This document shows positions 27,501-34,321 of a stretch of DNA of 64,000 nt, piece by piece (the first letter of the stretch is position 1; each line of letters opens with the position of its first letter). The stretch spans positions 1-64,000 of the forward strand of contig CADBHQ010000002.1 of the NCBI GenBank assembly GCA_902794535.1, in the 5' to 3' direction. The notes beneath the pieces were generated by a model that saw only the letters and a program-made list of their open reading frames with translations, did no database searches and was not told where the DNA came from. The stretch comes from Fibrobacter succinogenes (lineage in GTDB: Bacteria; Fibrobacterota; Fibrobacteria; Fibrobacterales; Fibrobacteraceae). The position numbers were made by a program, and so were the translations under genes.

Positions 27501-28670
27501 CTAGTCCAAGTTGGAATAAGTGTTTGCTAAATCAGTGACAATATCGTCCATAAAGACCCAACCTCGGCCACAAAGCCTTAAACCAGGCTGGATTTGTAAC
27601 AAATTCGAAAGCAATTCGGTTGTTAGGAAGCCTTTCTGAATCCAACGCTCACAAACCGATTTGTCGAGTGAAATTCCGAGCTTGCGGAGCCCTTCTGGCG
27701 AGATACCCTTGGATTGCCGGAGCGAAAGCCATAAAAACTCCATAATTTCGTCTTCACGCCTCAGCCGGTCAACCGAAAGAGCCGATTCCGGGCAGCCAGA
27801 ATTAACGTATTCGCGCCACCGCGGATAAATTTCGGGGGCATAATAGCGAATTCCATGCAAATAACTATGCGCCCCAGGCCCAAAACCGATATATTCGCCC
27901 CGATTCCAGTAATTCTGGTTGTGCGCGCTTTCAAAACCTGGGCGAGCAAAGTTGGAAACCTCGTAACGATTCAGCCCCTTGCGCTCCAAAATATCGACCC
28001 CGCCCATGTACATGGGCTCGTAAAGGTCTTCGTTTACGGCAAGTTCCCCGCGATCCACGCGATGTCCAAGCCGAGAACGCGGCGAAACGTTCAACCCGTA
28101 AAAACTCACGTGATTCAGCGGAAAATCCGAAAGGCGGTCGACATCGGCCAAGAAGCCCTCGACCGTTTGGCCGGGCAAATCAAACATCAAGTCGCCATTC
28201 ACTTGCAAGTTCGGCATTGAGGTAAGCAAATTCAAAGCCTCGAGTCCCTTTTCAACCGAATGCGCGCGCCCGATCGTTTTTAACAAATTTGCATCAAACG
28301 TCTGAAGTCCAAGGCTGACGCGGTTCACGCCCAAATCAAGGGCCGCCTGAATCGATTCGCGGTTCGTCGATTCCGGATTGAATTCCATGGAAATTTCGCT
28401 TAATTTCGACACATCGAGCCCAGCCGAGGCCAGACAATCGAAAATCTGGCGCAAAAATTCCGCCGGCAATTCCGAGGGGGTTCCCCCACCCAAATAGAGC
28501 GTTTTTGCCGAAGCGAGCACCCCGGGATTGCCCTTCTCGAAAGTTACAATTTGCTTACACAACAAGTCCGTATATTCCGCAAAAAGTTTCGATTGCGACG
28601 GCATGACGCGAAAATCGCAATAATCGCAGACCTTTTTGCAAAACGGGATATGAATGTAAGCACAAAACAT
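27501..28670 (-). CDS. hemW: HemW-type radical SAM protein
   Basis: Radical SAM protein of the HemN/HemW group; HemW proteins act as haem chaperones rather than coproporphyrinogen oxidases. The Fe-S motif is C11-x3-C15-x2-C18 (IPFCKKVCDYCDF) and LYLGGGTPSEL and the QTFDANLLKTIGRAHS segment follow. Length 389 fits HemW and the extra HemN N-terminal region is absent. Single gene, divergent from the small membrane protein and cyclase genes. Confidence 0.87.
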   Translation of the reverse strand: MFCAYIHIPFCKKVCDYCDFRVMPSQSKLFAEYTDLLCKQIVTFEKGNPGVLASAKTLYLGGGTPSELPAEFLRQIFDCLASAGLDVSKLSEISMEFNPESTNRESIQAALDLGVNRVSLGLQTFDANLLKTIGRAHSVEKGLEALNLLTSMPNLQVNGDLMFDLPGQTVEGFLADVDRLSDFPLNHVSFYGLNVSPRSRLGHRVDRGELAVNEDLYEPMYMGGVDILERKGLNRYEVSNFARPGFESAHNQNYWNRGEYIGFGPGAHSYLHGIRYYAPEIYPRWREYVNSGCPESALSVDRLRREDEIMEFLWLSLRQSKGISPEGLRKLGISLDKSVCERWIQKGFLTTELLSNLLQIQPGLRLCGRGWVFMDDIVTDLANTYSNLD

Positions 28671-28732
28671 AATTTTTAAACAGATAATATTACCCGAGGG
28701 TGTTCTTTTTTACAAAATTTAGATTATTATAA

Positions 28733-28918
28733 ATGTATATGGACAAGAAGACAGTAAACAAGTTCAAGAAAAAAATGAAGAAGCGGCTCCCGCTCCTGAT
28801 TTTTTTGACATTGTCCACCACTATCTTCTTTTTGGCGTCTACCCTACTACTTGATGAATCCTACAAAGACATCATCATCATCGCCATGATTTGGGCGCTG
28901 CCGCTATTTATCCACTGA
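28733..28918 (+). CDS. Small basic two-helix membrane protein
   Basis: A 61-residue protein (or 59 from the second ATG) with a Lys-rich N-terminus and two hydrophobic stretches (LLIFLTLSTTIFFLASTLLL and DIIIIAMIWALPLFI). It ends 7 nt before the cyclase ATG, and the cyclase ribosome site (GAAGGTG) overlaps its stop, so it is probably translated as the cyclase's partner. No family recognised. Confidence 0.6.
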   Translation: MYMDKKTVNKFKKKMKKRLPLLIFLTLSTTIFFLASTLLLDESYKDIIIIAMIWALPLFIH

Positions 28919-28925
28919 AGGTGCT

Positions 28926-30002
28926 ATGGCTATTACCCGATTAACGCAGCGTAAATGTAAAGCGATTGCATTCTATATCTTGACTTGGGTGACCTTTACC
29001 CTGAGTGCCTCGGCCCTTTTGACTTACGGCGCTGGCAACGGGTTCGATTCAACCCGCATGCTGTATATGCTGCAGATGTCGCTCTTGACAGGCCTTTCGC
29101 ACGCCATTTACGACGTGATCATTTTGCAAGACGAAATGGACAAGAGGCCCGTAGTAGCGGCACTTTTGATTCGCTCTTGGTTCTTTATCGCAAGCATTTG
29201 TGCGAACCTGACGCTGTGCATTTTGATTTGGGACATTGACCGCAGCGAAGGCCTTATAAACGAAGCCGCCCTGCAGCACGTACAGAACGTCTTTAAACAG
29301 CCCAAGACCCACATTCTGATATTCGAGCTGTTCATGCTCGGACACCTGATTACCTTTATCCGTTCGGTCCACAAGAAATTCGGAACCCGCGTCTTCATCA
29401 ACACCCTGCTCGGCAAGAACCAGGATCCCAAAGAAGAAGACCTGGTATTCATGTTTATCGACATGAAGCATTCCACCGAAATCGCCGAAGAACTGGGACA
29501 CGTCAAGTACAGCAACTTTATCCGTGACTACTACCGTCTGCTTTCAAACTGCTGCGAAGAAAACCACGGTGAAATTTACCAGATTGCAGGCGACGGCGTG
29601 TTCTTGACCTGGAAAACTAGCGACTGCAAAAAAATGGCTCGACCCATAGACTGCTTTTACGACTTTGCCGAATGCCTAGACCGCACTGCAGCCAAGTTCA
29701 AGAAGCGCTACGGTGTAGTGCCCGCATTCAAGGCGGCCGCCCACTGCGGTAAGGTGATTTCGACCGAAGTCGGAAACTTTGGAAGTGAAATGGCATACCA
29801 CGGCGACGTGCTAAATACAACATCTAGAATCCAAACGCTTTGCTCCAAACTCGGCCAGGACTTTTTGATTTCGGAAGACCTGTACATGCGCCTGCCGCTA
29901 CCGCTCCCCCACGGTTTTTTGAGCGTAAAAGCCGGATTTTTCGAATTAAGGGGCAAAAAGAACGGAATTTTGATTTTTTCTCTGCATAAGCCCTTGACAT
30001 AG
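28926..30002 (+). CDS. Membrane-bound class III adenylate/guanylate cyclase
   Basis: Protein of 358 residues. About five N-terminal transmembrane segments (1-150) are followed by a class III nucleotide cyclase domain (about 180-350). Both metal-binding Asp sites are present (VFMFIDMKHSTEIA and QIAGDGVFLTW), as is the Asn-x3-Arg catalytic pair (LNTTSRIQ). The substrate-specifying residues cannot be assigned by eye, so ATP versus GTP is open. The membrane part probably senses a signal. The last codons overlap the -35 box of the downstream tRNA promoter. Confidence 0.83.
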   Translation: MAITRLTQRKCKAIAFYILTWVTFTLSASALLTYGAGNGFDSTRMLYMLQMSLLTGLSHAIYDVIILQDEMDKRPVVAALLIRSWFFIASICANLTLCILIWDIDRSEGLINEAALQHVQNVFKQPKTHILIFELFMLGHLITFIRSVHKKFGTRVFINTLLGKNQDPKEEDLVFMFIDMKHSTEIAEELGHVKYSNFIRDYYRLLSNCCEENHGEIYQIAGDGVFLTWKTSDCKKMARPIDCFYDFAECLDRTAAKFKKRYGVVPAFKAAAHCGKVISTEVGNFGSEMAYHGDVLNTTSRIQTLCSKLGQDFLISEDLYMRLPLPLPHGFLSVKAGFFELRGKKNGILIFSLHKPLT

Positions 30003-30022
30003 TGAATTTATTATTCTATAAT
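29994..30022 (+). promoter_or_regulatory. Consensus sigma-70 promoter of tRNA-Gly(GCC)
   Basis: TTGACA (29994-29999), 17 nt, TATAAT (30017-30022): a perfect consensus match. Transcription would start about 5 nt before the tRNA. The -35 box lies within the last codons and stop of the cyclase gene. Confidence 0.9.
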
Positions 30023-30033
30023 TGGGTCACCCC

Positions 30034-30105
<72 letters not shown>

Positions 30106-30106
<1 letters not shown>

Positions 30107-30154
30107 CGAATACAAAAGAAGCCTAGCTAAAAGCTAGGCCTTTTTTGTATTCGA
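30106..30154. terminator. Long palindromic terminator after tRNA-Gly(GCC)
   Basis: A nested palindrome: an outer 11-12 bp stem (TCGAATACAAAA / TTTTGTATTCGA) and an inner 8-bp stem (GCCTAGCT / AGCTAGGC) followed by TTTTTT. Nearly symmetric, so it can act on both strands. Confidence 0.9.
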
Positions 30155-30484
30155 ATGATAATGGGTCGGACCCGAGACCCCTCGGGGGAGAGGGTGCGAC
30201 ATAATTTGCCTCATGCACAAAGTGCGAAGAGGCAAATTATGAGCTTGAGGCAAGCGCAGCTTGCATCGAGCCCGTAGGGTTAGACCGCAACCTTGCGCAA
30301 GCAAGGAATATTGCGGGCTAACAGTCCCTTTTCCCTTAAGCGACAAATCAGCCCCTTCCACCGTATAATAAAATTCCAATTTCTTAACATTATACACAAA
30401 ATTATACATTTCAGCAAAAATTCGCAGTTTTTGTATAGAAATACTATTCTTCACCGCCCTGTAGTAGAATATATTTAGAGTACT
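30155..30484. repeat. Palindrome-rich intergenic region downstream of the tRNA
   Basis: No gene is seen. The left part is dense in hairpins: CCCGAG/CTCGGG (30171-30186), a 13-bp stem CATAATTTGCCTC / GAGGCAAATTATG (30200-30241) enclosing GCAC-AAA-GTGC, and GCAAGC-GCA-GCTTGC (30250-30264). The right part (from about 30345) is AT-rich and probably carries the promoter of the next gene. Confidence 0.6.
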
Positions 30485-31327
30485 ATGAAATCTGTAATTG
30501 AATACGAAGACTATCGTTTATTCATGAACGATTACTACGAATGGAAAAAGCGGACCTCCGCTTTTTCGTGGAGAGAATTTACCAAGAAAGGTGGGTTCAC
30601 CTCCCCCAATTACATGAAGCTCGTTTGCGAAGGCAAGAGCGGATTGTCTAAAACGGGAATCGAACGCGCCGCCGACGCCATGGACCTCATTGGCGCCGAA
30701 CGCGAGTACTTTAGGCAACTCGTCAAATTCGGACAATCCAAGAGAGACGCCGACAAGAAGGCCGCTTACTCCGAAATGAAAGAAATCGCCAGCGCCCACA
30801 AAGTCCGCGTTCTTGAAGGCGAATCTGTTTCCTTTTATGAATCGTGGAAATACCCCGTGCTACGCGAGCTAGCACCCATGATGCCGGGAGCCAAGCCGTT
30901 CGATATCGCCAAAGCGTGCGACAACGCATTTTCTGCCGAAGAAATCCGCAACGCACTTGCATTTTTAACTCGCGCAAAATTTCTGAAAAAGACGGCTAAT
31001 GACACCTACGAACAAGTAGAGCGATCGCTCCAGATGTCAGTTGCCGCCATGCCAACACTCGTTCGTGAAATGCACAAGGAAATGGCGGACTTCGCCAAAG
31101 ACGCCATTGAGAAATACCCTGTAGAAGAACGAAACTTCACCGGCATTACCATGGGCATCGATGATGAAGACTATGCCGAAATTTTAAAAGAACTCGAAGC
31201 GTGTCGCAAGAGAATCATCTCTATCGCAACCGCCAAGAAAGGCGGCAACCGCGTGTATCGATTGAACATGCAGCTATTTCCGCTTACAGACAAAGTTCAA
31301 AACATTAAAACATCTCAAAAAAAATAG
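30485..31327 (+). CDS. TIGR02147 (DUF4423) family protein
   Basis: Belongs to the Fibrobacter-type TIGR02147 family, recognised from IEYEDYRLFMNDYYEWKK near the N-terminus, the GGFTSPNYMKLVCEGKSGLS segment (helix-turn-helix-like) and AEREYFRQLVKFGQSK. Length 280 fits. The family function is unknown; the N-terminal fold suggests DNA binding. It lies 11 nt upstream of a lipoprotein gene in the same direction, so it is probably co-transcribed and may regulate that lipoprotein. Confidence 0.85.
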   Translation: MKSVIEYEDYRLFMNDYYEWKKRTSAFSWREFTKKGGFTSPNYMKLVCEGKSGLSKTGIERAADAMDLIGAEREYFRQLVKFGQSKRDADKKAAYSEMKEIASAHKVRVLEGESVSFYESWKYPVLRELAPMMPGAKPFDIAKACDNAFSAEEIRNALAFLTRAKFLKKTANDTYEQVERSLQMSVAAMPTLVREMHKEMADFAKDAIEKYPVEERNFTGITMGIDDEDYAEILKELEACRKRIISIATAKKGGNRVYRLNMQLFPLTDKVQNIKTSQKK

Positions 31328-31338
31328 GGGGCACAACT

Positions 31339-32559
31339 ATGAAGAACAAACTATTTATTTCTGCAGCGACCATAATCGCACTGACAGCCTGTTCCGATTC
31401 GGACAAAGCCGCAGGCGGCTCCATCGAAGACAACAACGCCTCTTTAGATGAATGGTTCAACTACGGTTCGGATTGGAAAGAATCCGCATACACAAAAATC
31501 GATGGCGGTAAAATCGCCATGGCAGAAGGCAACAAAACCGGCTCCCGCGTAGAATGCACCGCCGACAGCGCCACGTTTGCAATGACAATCCAAATCGAAG
31601 ACGGCGTATCCATCAGCACTCAGCAGGCTACAAATCTTGGAAATTCGTGCGATTCCATTTACACCGCATTCAAGACAAGTTGCACGGACTTTTCAAACAG
31701 CGAATTTTTTGTACACAACGCTCGTACAAGCAACGGCTGTAAAGACGGAGCTTTCAAAGCCGCATGCGTCATAAACGGAATAGAAGACAGTTCGGCAAAG
31801 GCCTTGATTTCTGAATTCAGCGCTGCCGCAGCAACACGCTGTTCTGACATGTCCAAGGGCGCGAAAACATCAACAGGCAGATACGAAACAGCTTTATCAT
31901 CAGCCAGGGAAGACGATGGTTTCAGTTCGTCATCAAGCTTTATCGAAGAAGAAATCATAATACCGCAGCAGCCAATCGATACGATTGTAACTATTGACAG
32001 CAGCAAGACCCTTGAAAACTATACTTTGCAGTATGCGTCCAACGCCGAACAACTTTCTTTTGACAAACATGTGATAGCCTACAACGGTACACCCAGAAGG
32101 GCCTGCGTCGAATTCGCGGAACAAACCTCAGGTGTCAACACAAACGACTTAATCACAAACTACCCCTTATTCCAAATCGACACAAACGACATTCCGACTT
32201 GTTTCCCGATGACGGCAAAACTAATGAGCGAACAACCGACAGAAAAAGAGTGCCGTTACTTTATGACACTTTCTATTGACGGAACCCAGCCCACAGGACA
32301 TGTTCTAAGCAACATCACCAACGACGAACTTGAATTTACAAGTACCTACCCAAGTGGAATGTGCGTCAGGACAAACATGTTCCAATCCGTATACTTCTTA
32401 ATCGAAGATTGCGACAACGAAATCAACCCAGCAGATCCGCAAACCACCCATAAAACCCTTGAAAGCGAAATCTGGAAATGCGAAGACGGAGAGTCCAGTC
32501 CAAGCCCCATCGTGAATTCATACGGGGAATGGTTTAGCGAAAGACTAATCAAAGAATAA
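31339..32559 (+). CDS. Cysteine-rich lipoprotein of unknown function
   Basis: A lipoprotein signal peptide with lipobox LTAC (Cys 18) is followed by a mature domain of about 385 residues with many cysteines and a short Ser-run linker (GFSSSSSFIEEE, about residue 195) separating two halves. GGGG lies 8-9 nt before the ATG. Its partner is the TIGR02147 gene just upstream. Localisation to the outer membrane surface or periplasm is inferred from the lipobox only; no family is recognised. Confidence 0.75.
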   Translation: MKNKLFISAATIIALTACSDSDKAAGGSIEDNNASLDEWFNYGSDWKESAYTKIDGGKIAMAEGNKTGSRVECTADSATFAMTIQIEDGVSISTQQATNLGNSCDSIYTAFKTSCTDFSNSEFFVHNARTSNGCKDGAFKAACVINGIEDSSAKALISEFSAAAATRCSDMSKGAKTSTGRYETALSSAREDDGFSSSSSFIEEEIIIPQQPIDTIVTIDSSKTLENYTLQYASNAEQLSFDKHVIAYNGTPRRACVEFAEQTSGVNTNDLITNYPLFQIDTNDIPTCFPMTAKLMSEQPTEKECRYFMTLSIDGTQPTGHVLSNITNDELEFTSTYPSGMCVRTNMFQSVYFLIEDCDNEINPADPQTTHKTLESEIWKCEDGESSPSPIVNSYGEWFSERLIKE

Positions 32560-32575
32560 TATTTTTATTTCCCTA

Positions 32576-32674
32576 AAAAGAAAACGCCCCACTCGGTTAA
32601 GAGTGAGGCGAATTTCTCGCGTGAAGATGAAGCTAGGCTTCAGCTCAATTAAGCAGCCTTCACAGTTTCGACGA
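32576..32674 (-). repeat. Distal copy of the rplT 3' end (99-bp direct repeat)
   Basis: Identical over 99 bp to 33018-33116. It contains the last 26 nt of rplT coding sequence with the stop codon plus the complete terminator, but no upstream ribosomal protein sequence. It is 442 bp downstream of the functional copy on the rplT strand. Confidence 0.95.
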
Positions 32675-33017
32675 GGCGAAGCCCGTGAAAGGAATTTGGA
32701 ACTTTGAGCTATACGAAACTAGGCAATTTATTGCCTTAGTTGAGTTATCCACTATGTGGAATAGCGATAAGCCCGTCAGGGTGAGGAGCTAGCCGGTCGC
32801 AGACCGGTGACTAGCGACGAATAAAAGCTGCCGGATCGGCGACGGCAGTATAATGACCGCATGCTCAGTCTCTCGGAATAAACGGTCAGCGGTTCTTCGC
32901 ATGCTCCCACCTAAAGGTGGCCATGTACACTAAGGCCTAAAGGCCAAGTGTCCAAAGGTCGCCTACACGACTTGTTAATACAAGTCGCTTATGCTCACAT
33001 GGCCTTCGCCGAACTGC
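32675..33017. repeat. 343-bp segment packed with inverted repeats between the two rplT ends
   Basis: No gene. Stems found in order: AGGCAA-TTTA-TTGCCT (32721-32736), TCCAC-TAT-GTGGA (32748-32760), CCGGTC-GCA-GACCGG (32793-32807), CTGCC...GGCAG (32828-32848), CCACC-TAAA-GGTGG (32907-32920), CACTAAGGCC/GGCCAAGTG (32928-32950), CGACTTG-TTAATA-CAAGTCG (32968-32987), and an outer pair GGCCATGT / ACATGGCC (32919-32926, 32997-33004) enclosing the last two. The gap from 32560 to 33090 is fully covered by this and the two flanking repeats. Confidence 0.85.
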
Positions 33018-33052
33018 AAAAGAAAACGCCCCACTCGGTTAAGAGTGAGGCG
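33018..33052 (-). terminator. Terminator of infC-rpmI-rplT
   Basis: On the minus strand a 10-bp stem (CGCCTCACTC / GAGTGGGGCG, with one G-T pair) is followed by TTTTCTTTT. The same structure is repeated in the distal copy at 32576-32610. Confidence 0.88.
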
Positions 33053-33116
33053 AATTTCTCGCGTGAAGATGAAGCTAGGCTTCAGCTCAATTAAGCAGCC
33101 TTCACAGTTTCGACGA
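33018..33116 (-). repeat. Proximal copy of the 99-bp direct repeat (rplT 3' end)
   Basis: Overlaps the last 26 nt of rplT, its stop codon and its terminator. Identical to 32576-32674; identity stops abruptly on both sides. Confidence 0.95.
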
Positions 33117-33393
33117 TGCGGTTCATCTGGATGTTGGCCTTGGAAAGCTTGTAAATGAACTGGCTGTAGCTGATGCCATATTCGCGGACAGCTGCGTTCA
33201 AGCGAGTGATCCACAGAGAGCGGAAGTCACCCTTCTTGTCACGGCGGTGAGCGTAGGCATACTGACCGGCGTGGGCAACGGCGTCAATAGCAAGGCGAAG
33301 GTTCGACTTGCGACGGCCATAGAAACCCTTAGCGGCCTTGAGGATGTTTTTGCGGCGTTCGCGGGAAGGAACTCTGGTTTTAGCGCGTGGCAT
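33091..33393 (-). CDS. rplT: Ribosomal protein L20 with internal C-terminal deletion
   Basis: 50S subunit protein needed for early assembly; in other bacteria it also represses its own operon. The first 90 residues are canonical (RRKNILKAAKGFYGRRKS, DFRSLWITRLNAAVREYGISYSQF). The protein is only 100 residues against about 115-118. After ANIQMNR it jumps to IVETVKAA, omitting the conserved segment that normally reads like KVLADLAVNDPAAFA in other L20 proteins. The retained end belongs to the duplicated 99-bp repeat. Since L20 is normally important, the protein is probably still used, or an intact copy exists elsewhere. Confidence 0.92.
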   Translation of the reverse strand: MPRAKTRVPSRERRKNILKAAKGFYGRRKSNLRLAIDAVAHAGQYAYAHRRDKKGDFRSLWITRLNAAVREYGISYSQFIYKLSKANIQMNRIVETVKAA

Positions 33394-33404
33394 TCTTACA
33401 CTCC

Positions 33405-33602
33405 TTATGCAACGACAAGCAGACGCTTGACATGGTAAACATCGACTTTCTTAACGAGAGCGCCCTTACGCAGGTTACGCTTACGCTTCGTGGACATCTT
33501 GGCAAGAATGTGGCGCATGCCAGCACGCTTGAACTTGACGTGGCCGGAGCCAGTCAGGCGGAAGCGCTTCTTAGCACCGCTGTGTGTTTTCATCTTAGGC
33601 AT
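33405..33602 (-). CDS. rpmI: Ribosomal protein L35
   Basis: Small basic 50S protein of 65 residues. MPKMKTHSGAKKRFRLTGSG is the family signature and AKMSTKRKRNLRK follows. Middle gene of infC-rpmI-rplT, with an 11-nt gap to rplT. Confidence 0.96.
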   Translation of the reverse strand: MPKMKTHSGAKKRFRLTGSGHVKFKRAGMRHILAKMSTKRKRNLRKGALVKKVDVYHVKRLLVVA

Positions 33603-33620
33603 TTTTACCTCTTTAGGTTA

Positions 33621-34247
33621 TTAAGTTGAAGCCTCACCTGCTGCCATGGGCTCGGTTACGGGCTTTGGTGCCGGGGCCTGCTTTTTGGCAGTGCCTGCAC
33701 CGCGTTTCGGACCGTAAATCGAGAGCATTGTGTTGCCTTCGACTCGCGAATCCATTTCCAAGTCGCCATACTGGAGCAAGTCTTCTTTAGCGCGCTCCAT
33801 CAGGCGTTTGCCGTAGTCCATGTGCGCCATTTCGCGCCCACGGAACTGCATAATAAGCTTGACCTTCATGCCATCCTGCAAGAACTCGGCGGCCTGCTTG
33901 ATCCTGTACAGGTAGTCGTTCTCGGCAGTCTTCGGGTGCATCTTGATTTCTTTAAGCTTCACCACGTGCTGCTTGGCCTTTGCGGCCTTGGCCTTCTTGA
34001 TCTGTTCAAACTTGTACTTGCCGTAGTTGATGATACGGCATACAGGCGGCTTAGCATTGGGAGACACTTCCACCAGGTCCAGTCCGGCGTCCTTGGCCAT
34101 CTGGAGAGCCTGTTTGGTATCCATGATGACGGCCTCGCCATCGTCCTTTACAAGACGGATCGGGGAAATGCGAATGTCTTCGTTAATGCGGGTTCCATCA
34201 CTCTGTCTGTTCGGCATGCGACGGTCGCGGGGGTTTTGTAACGCCAA
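33621..34247 (-). CDS. infC: Translation initiation factor IF-3
   Basis: Binds the 30S subunit and checks start codon and initiator tRNA. Signatures: GTRINEDIRISPIRLV near the start and IMQFRGREMAHMDYG in the C-terminal domain. A C-terminal Ala/Pro/Lys-rich tail follows. The start is probably TTG at 34247, with GAGGT about 9 nt upstream; the ATG at 34217 has no ribosome site. A non-ATG start is common for infC because IF-3 regulates itself through it. First gene of the infC-rpmI-rplT operon. Confidence 0.93.
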   Translation of the reverse strand: MALQNPRDRRMPNRQSDGTRINEDIRISPIRLVKDDGEAVIMDTKQALQMAKDAGLDLVEVSPNAKPPVCRIINYGKYKFEQIKKAKAAKAKQHVVKLKEIKMHPKTAENDYLYRIKQAAEFLQDGMKVKLIMQFRGREMAHMDYGKRLMERAKEDLLQYGDLEMDSRVEGNTMLSIYGPKRGAGTAKKQAPAPKPVTEPMAAGEAST

Positions 34248-34286
34248 GTTAAGCTACCTCTAGGTAAAATTGTTATTGTGGCGCTA

Positions 34287-34314
34287 AATATAGTTTTTTT
34301 AATAAAAAATGCAA
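34287..34314 (-). promoter_or_regulatory. Candidate promoter of infC operon
   Basis: On the minus strand TTGCAT, 16 nt, TATATT lies about 40 nt upstream of the infC start. It is divergent from the tRNA-Gly promoter. Confidence 0.55.
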
Positions 34315-34321
34315 GAACTTT

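Noticed and set aside
32975-33214. A 79-codon open frame across the rplT end and the palindrome array
   Set aside because: It overlaps rplT in another frame and follows the repeat sequence; it has no independent support.
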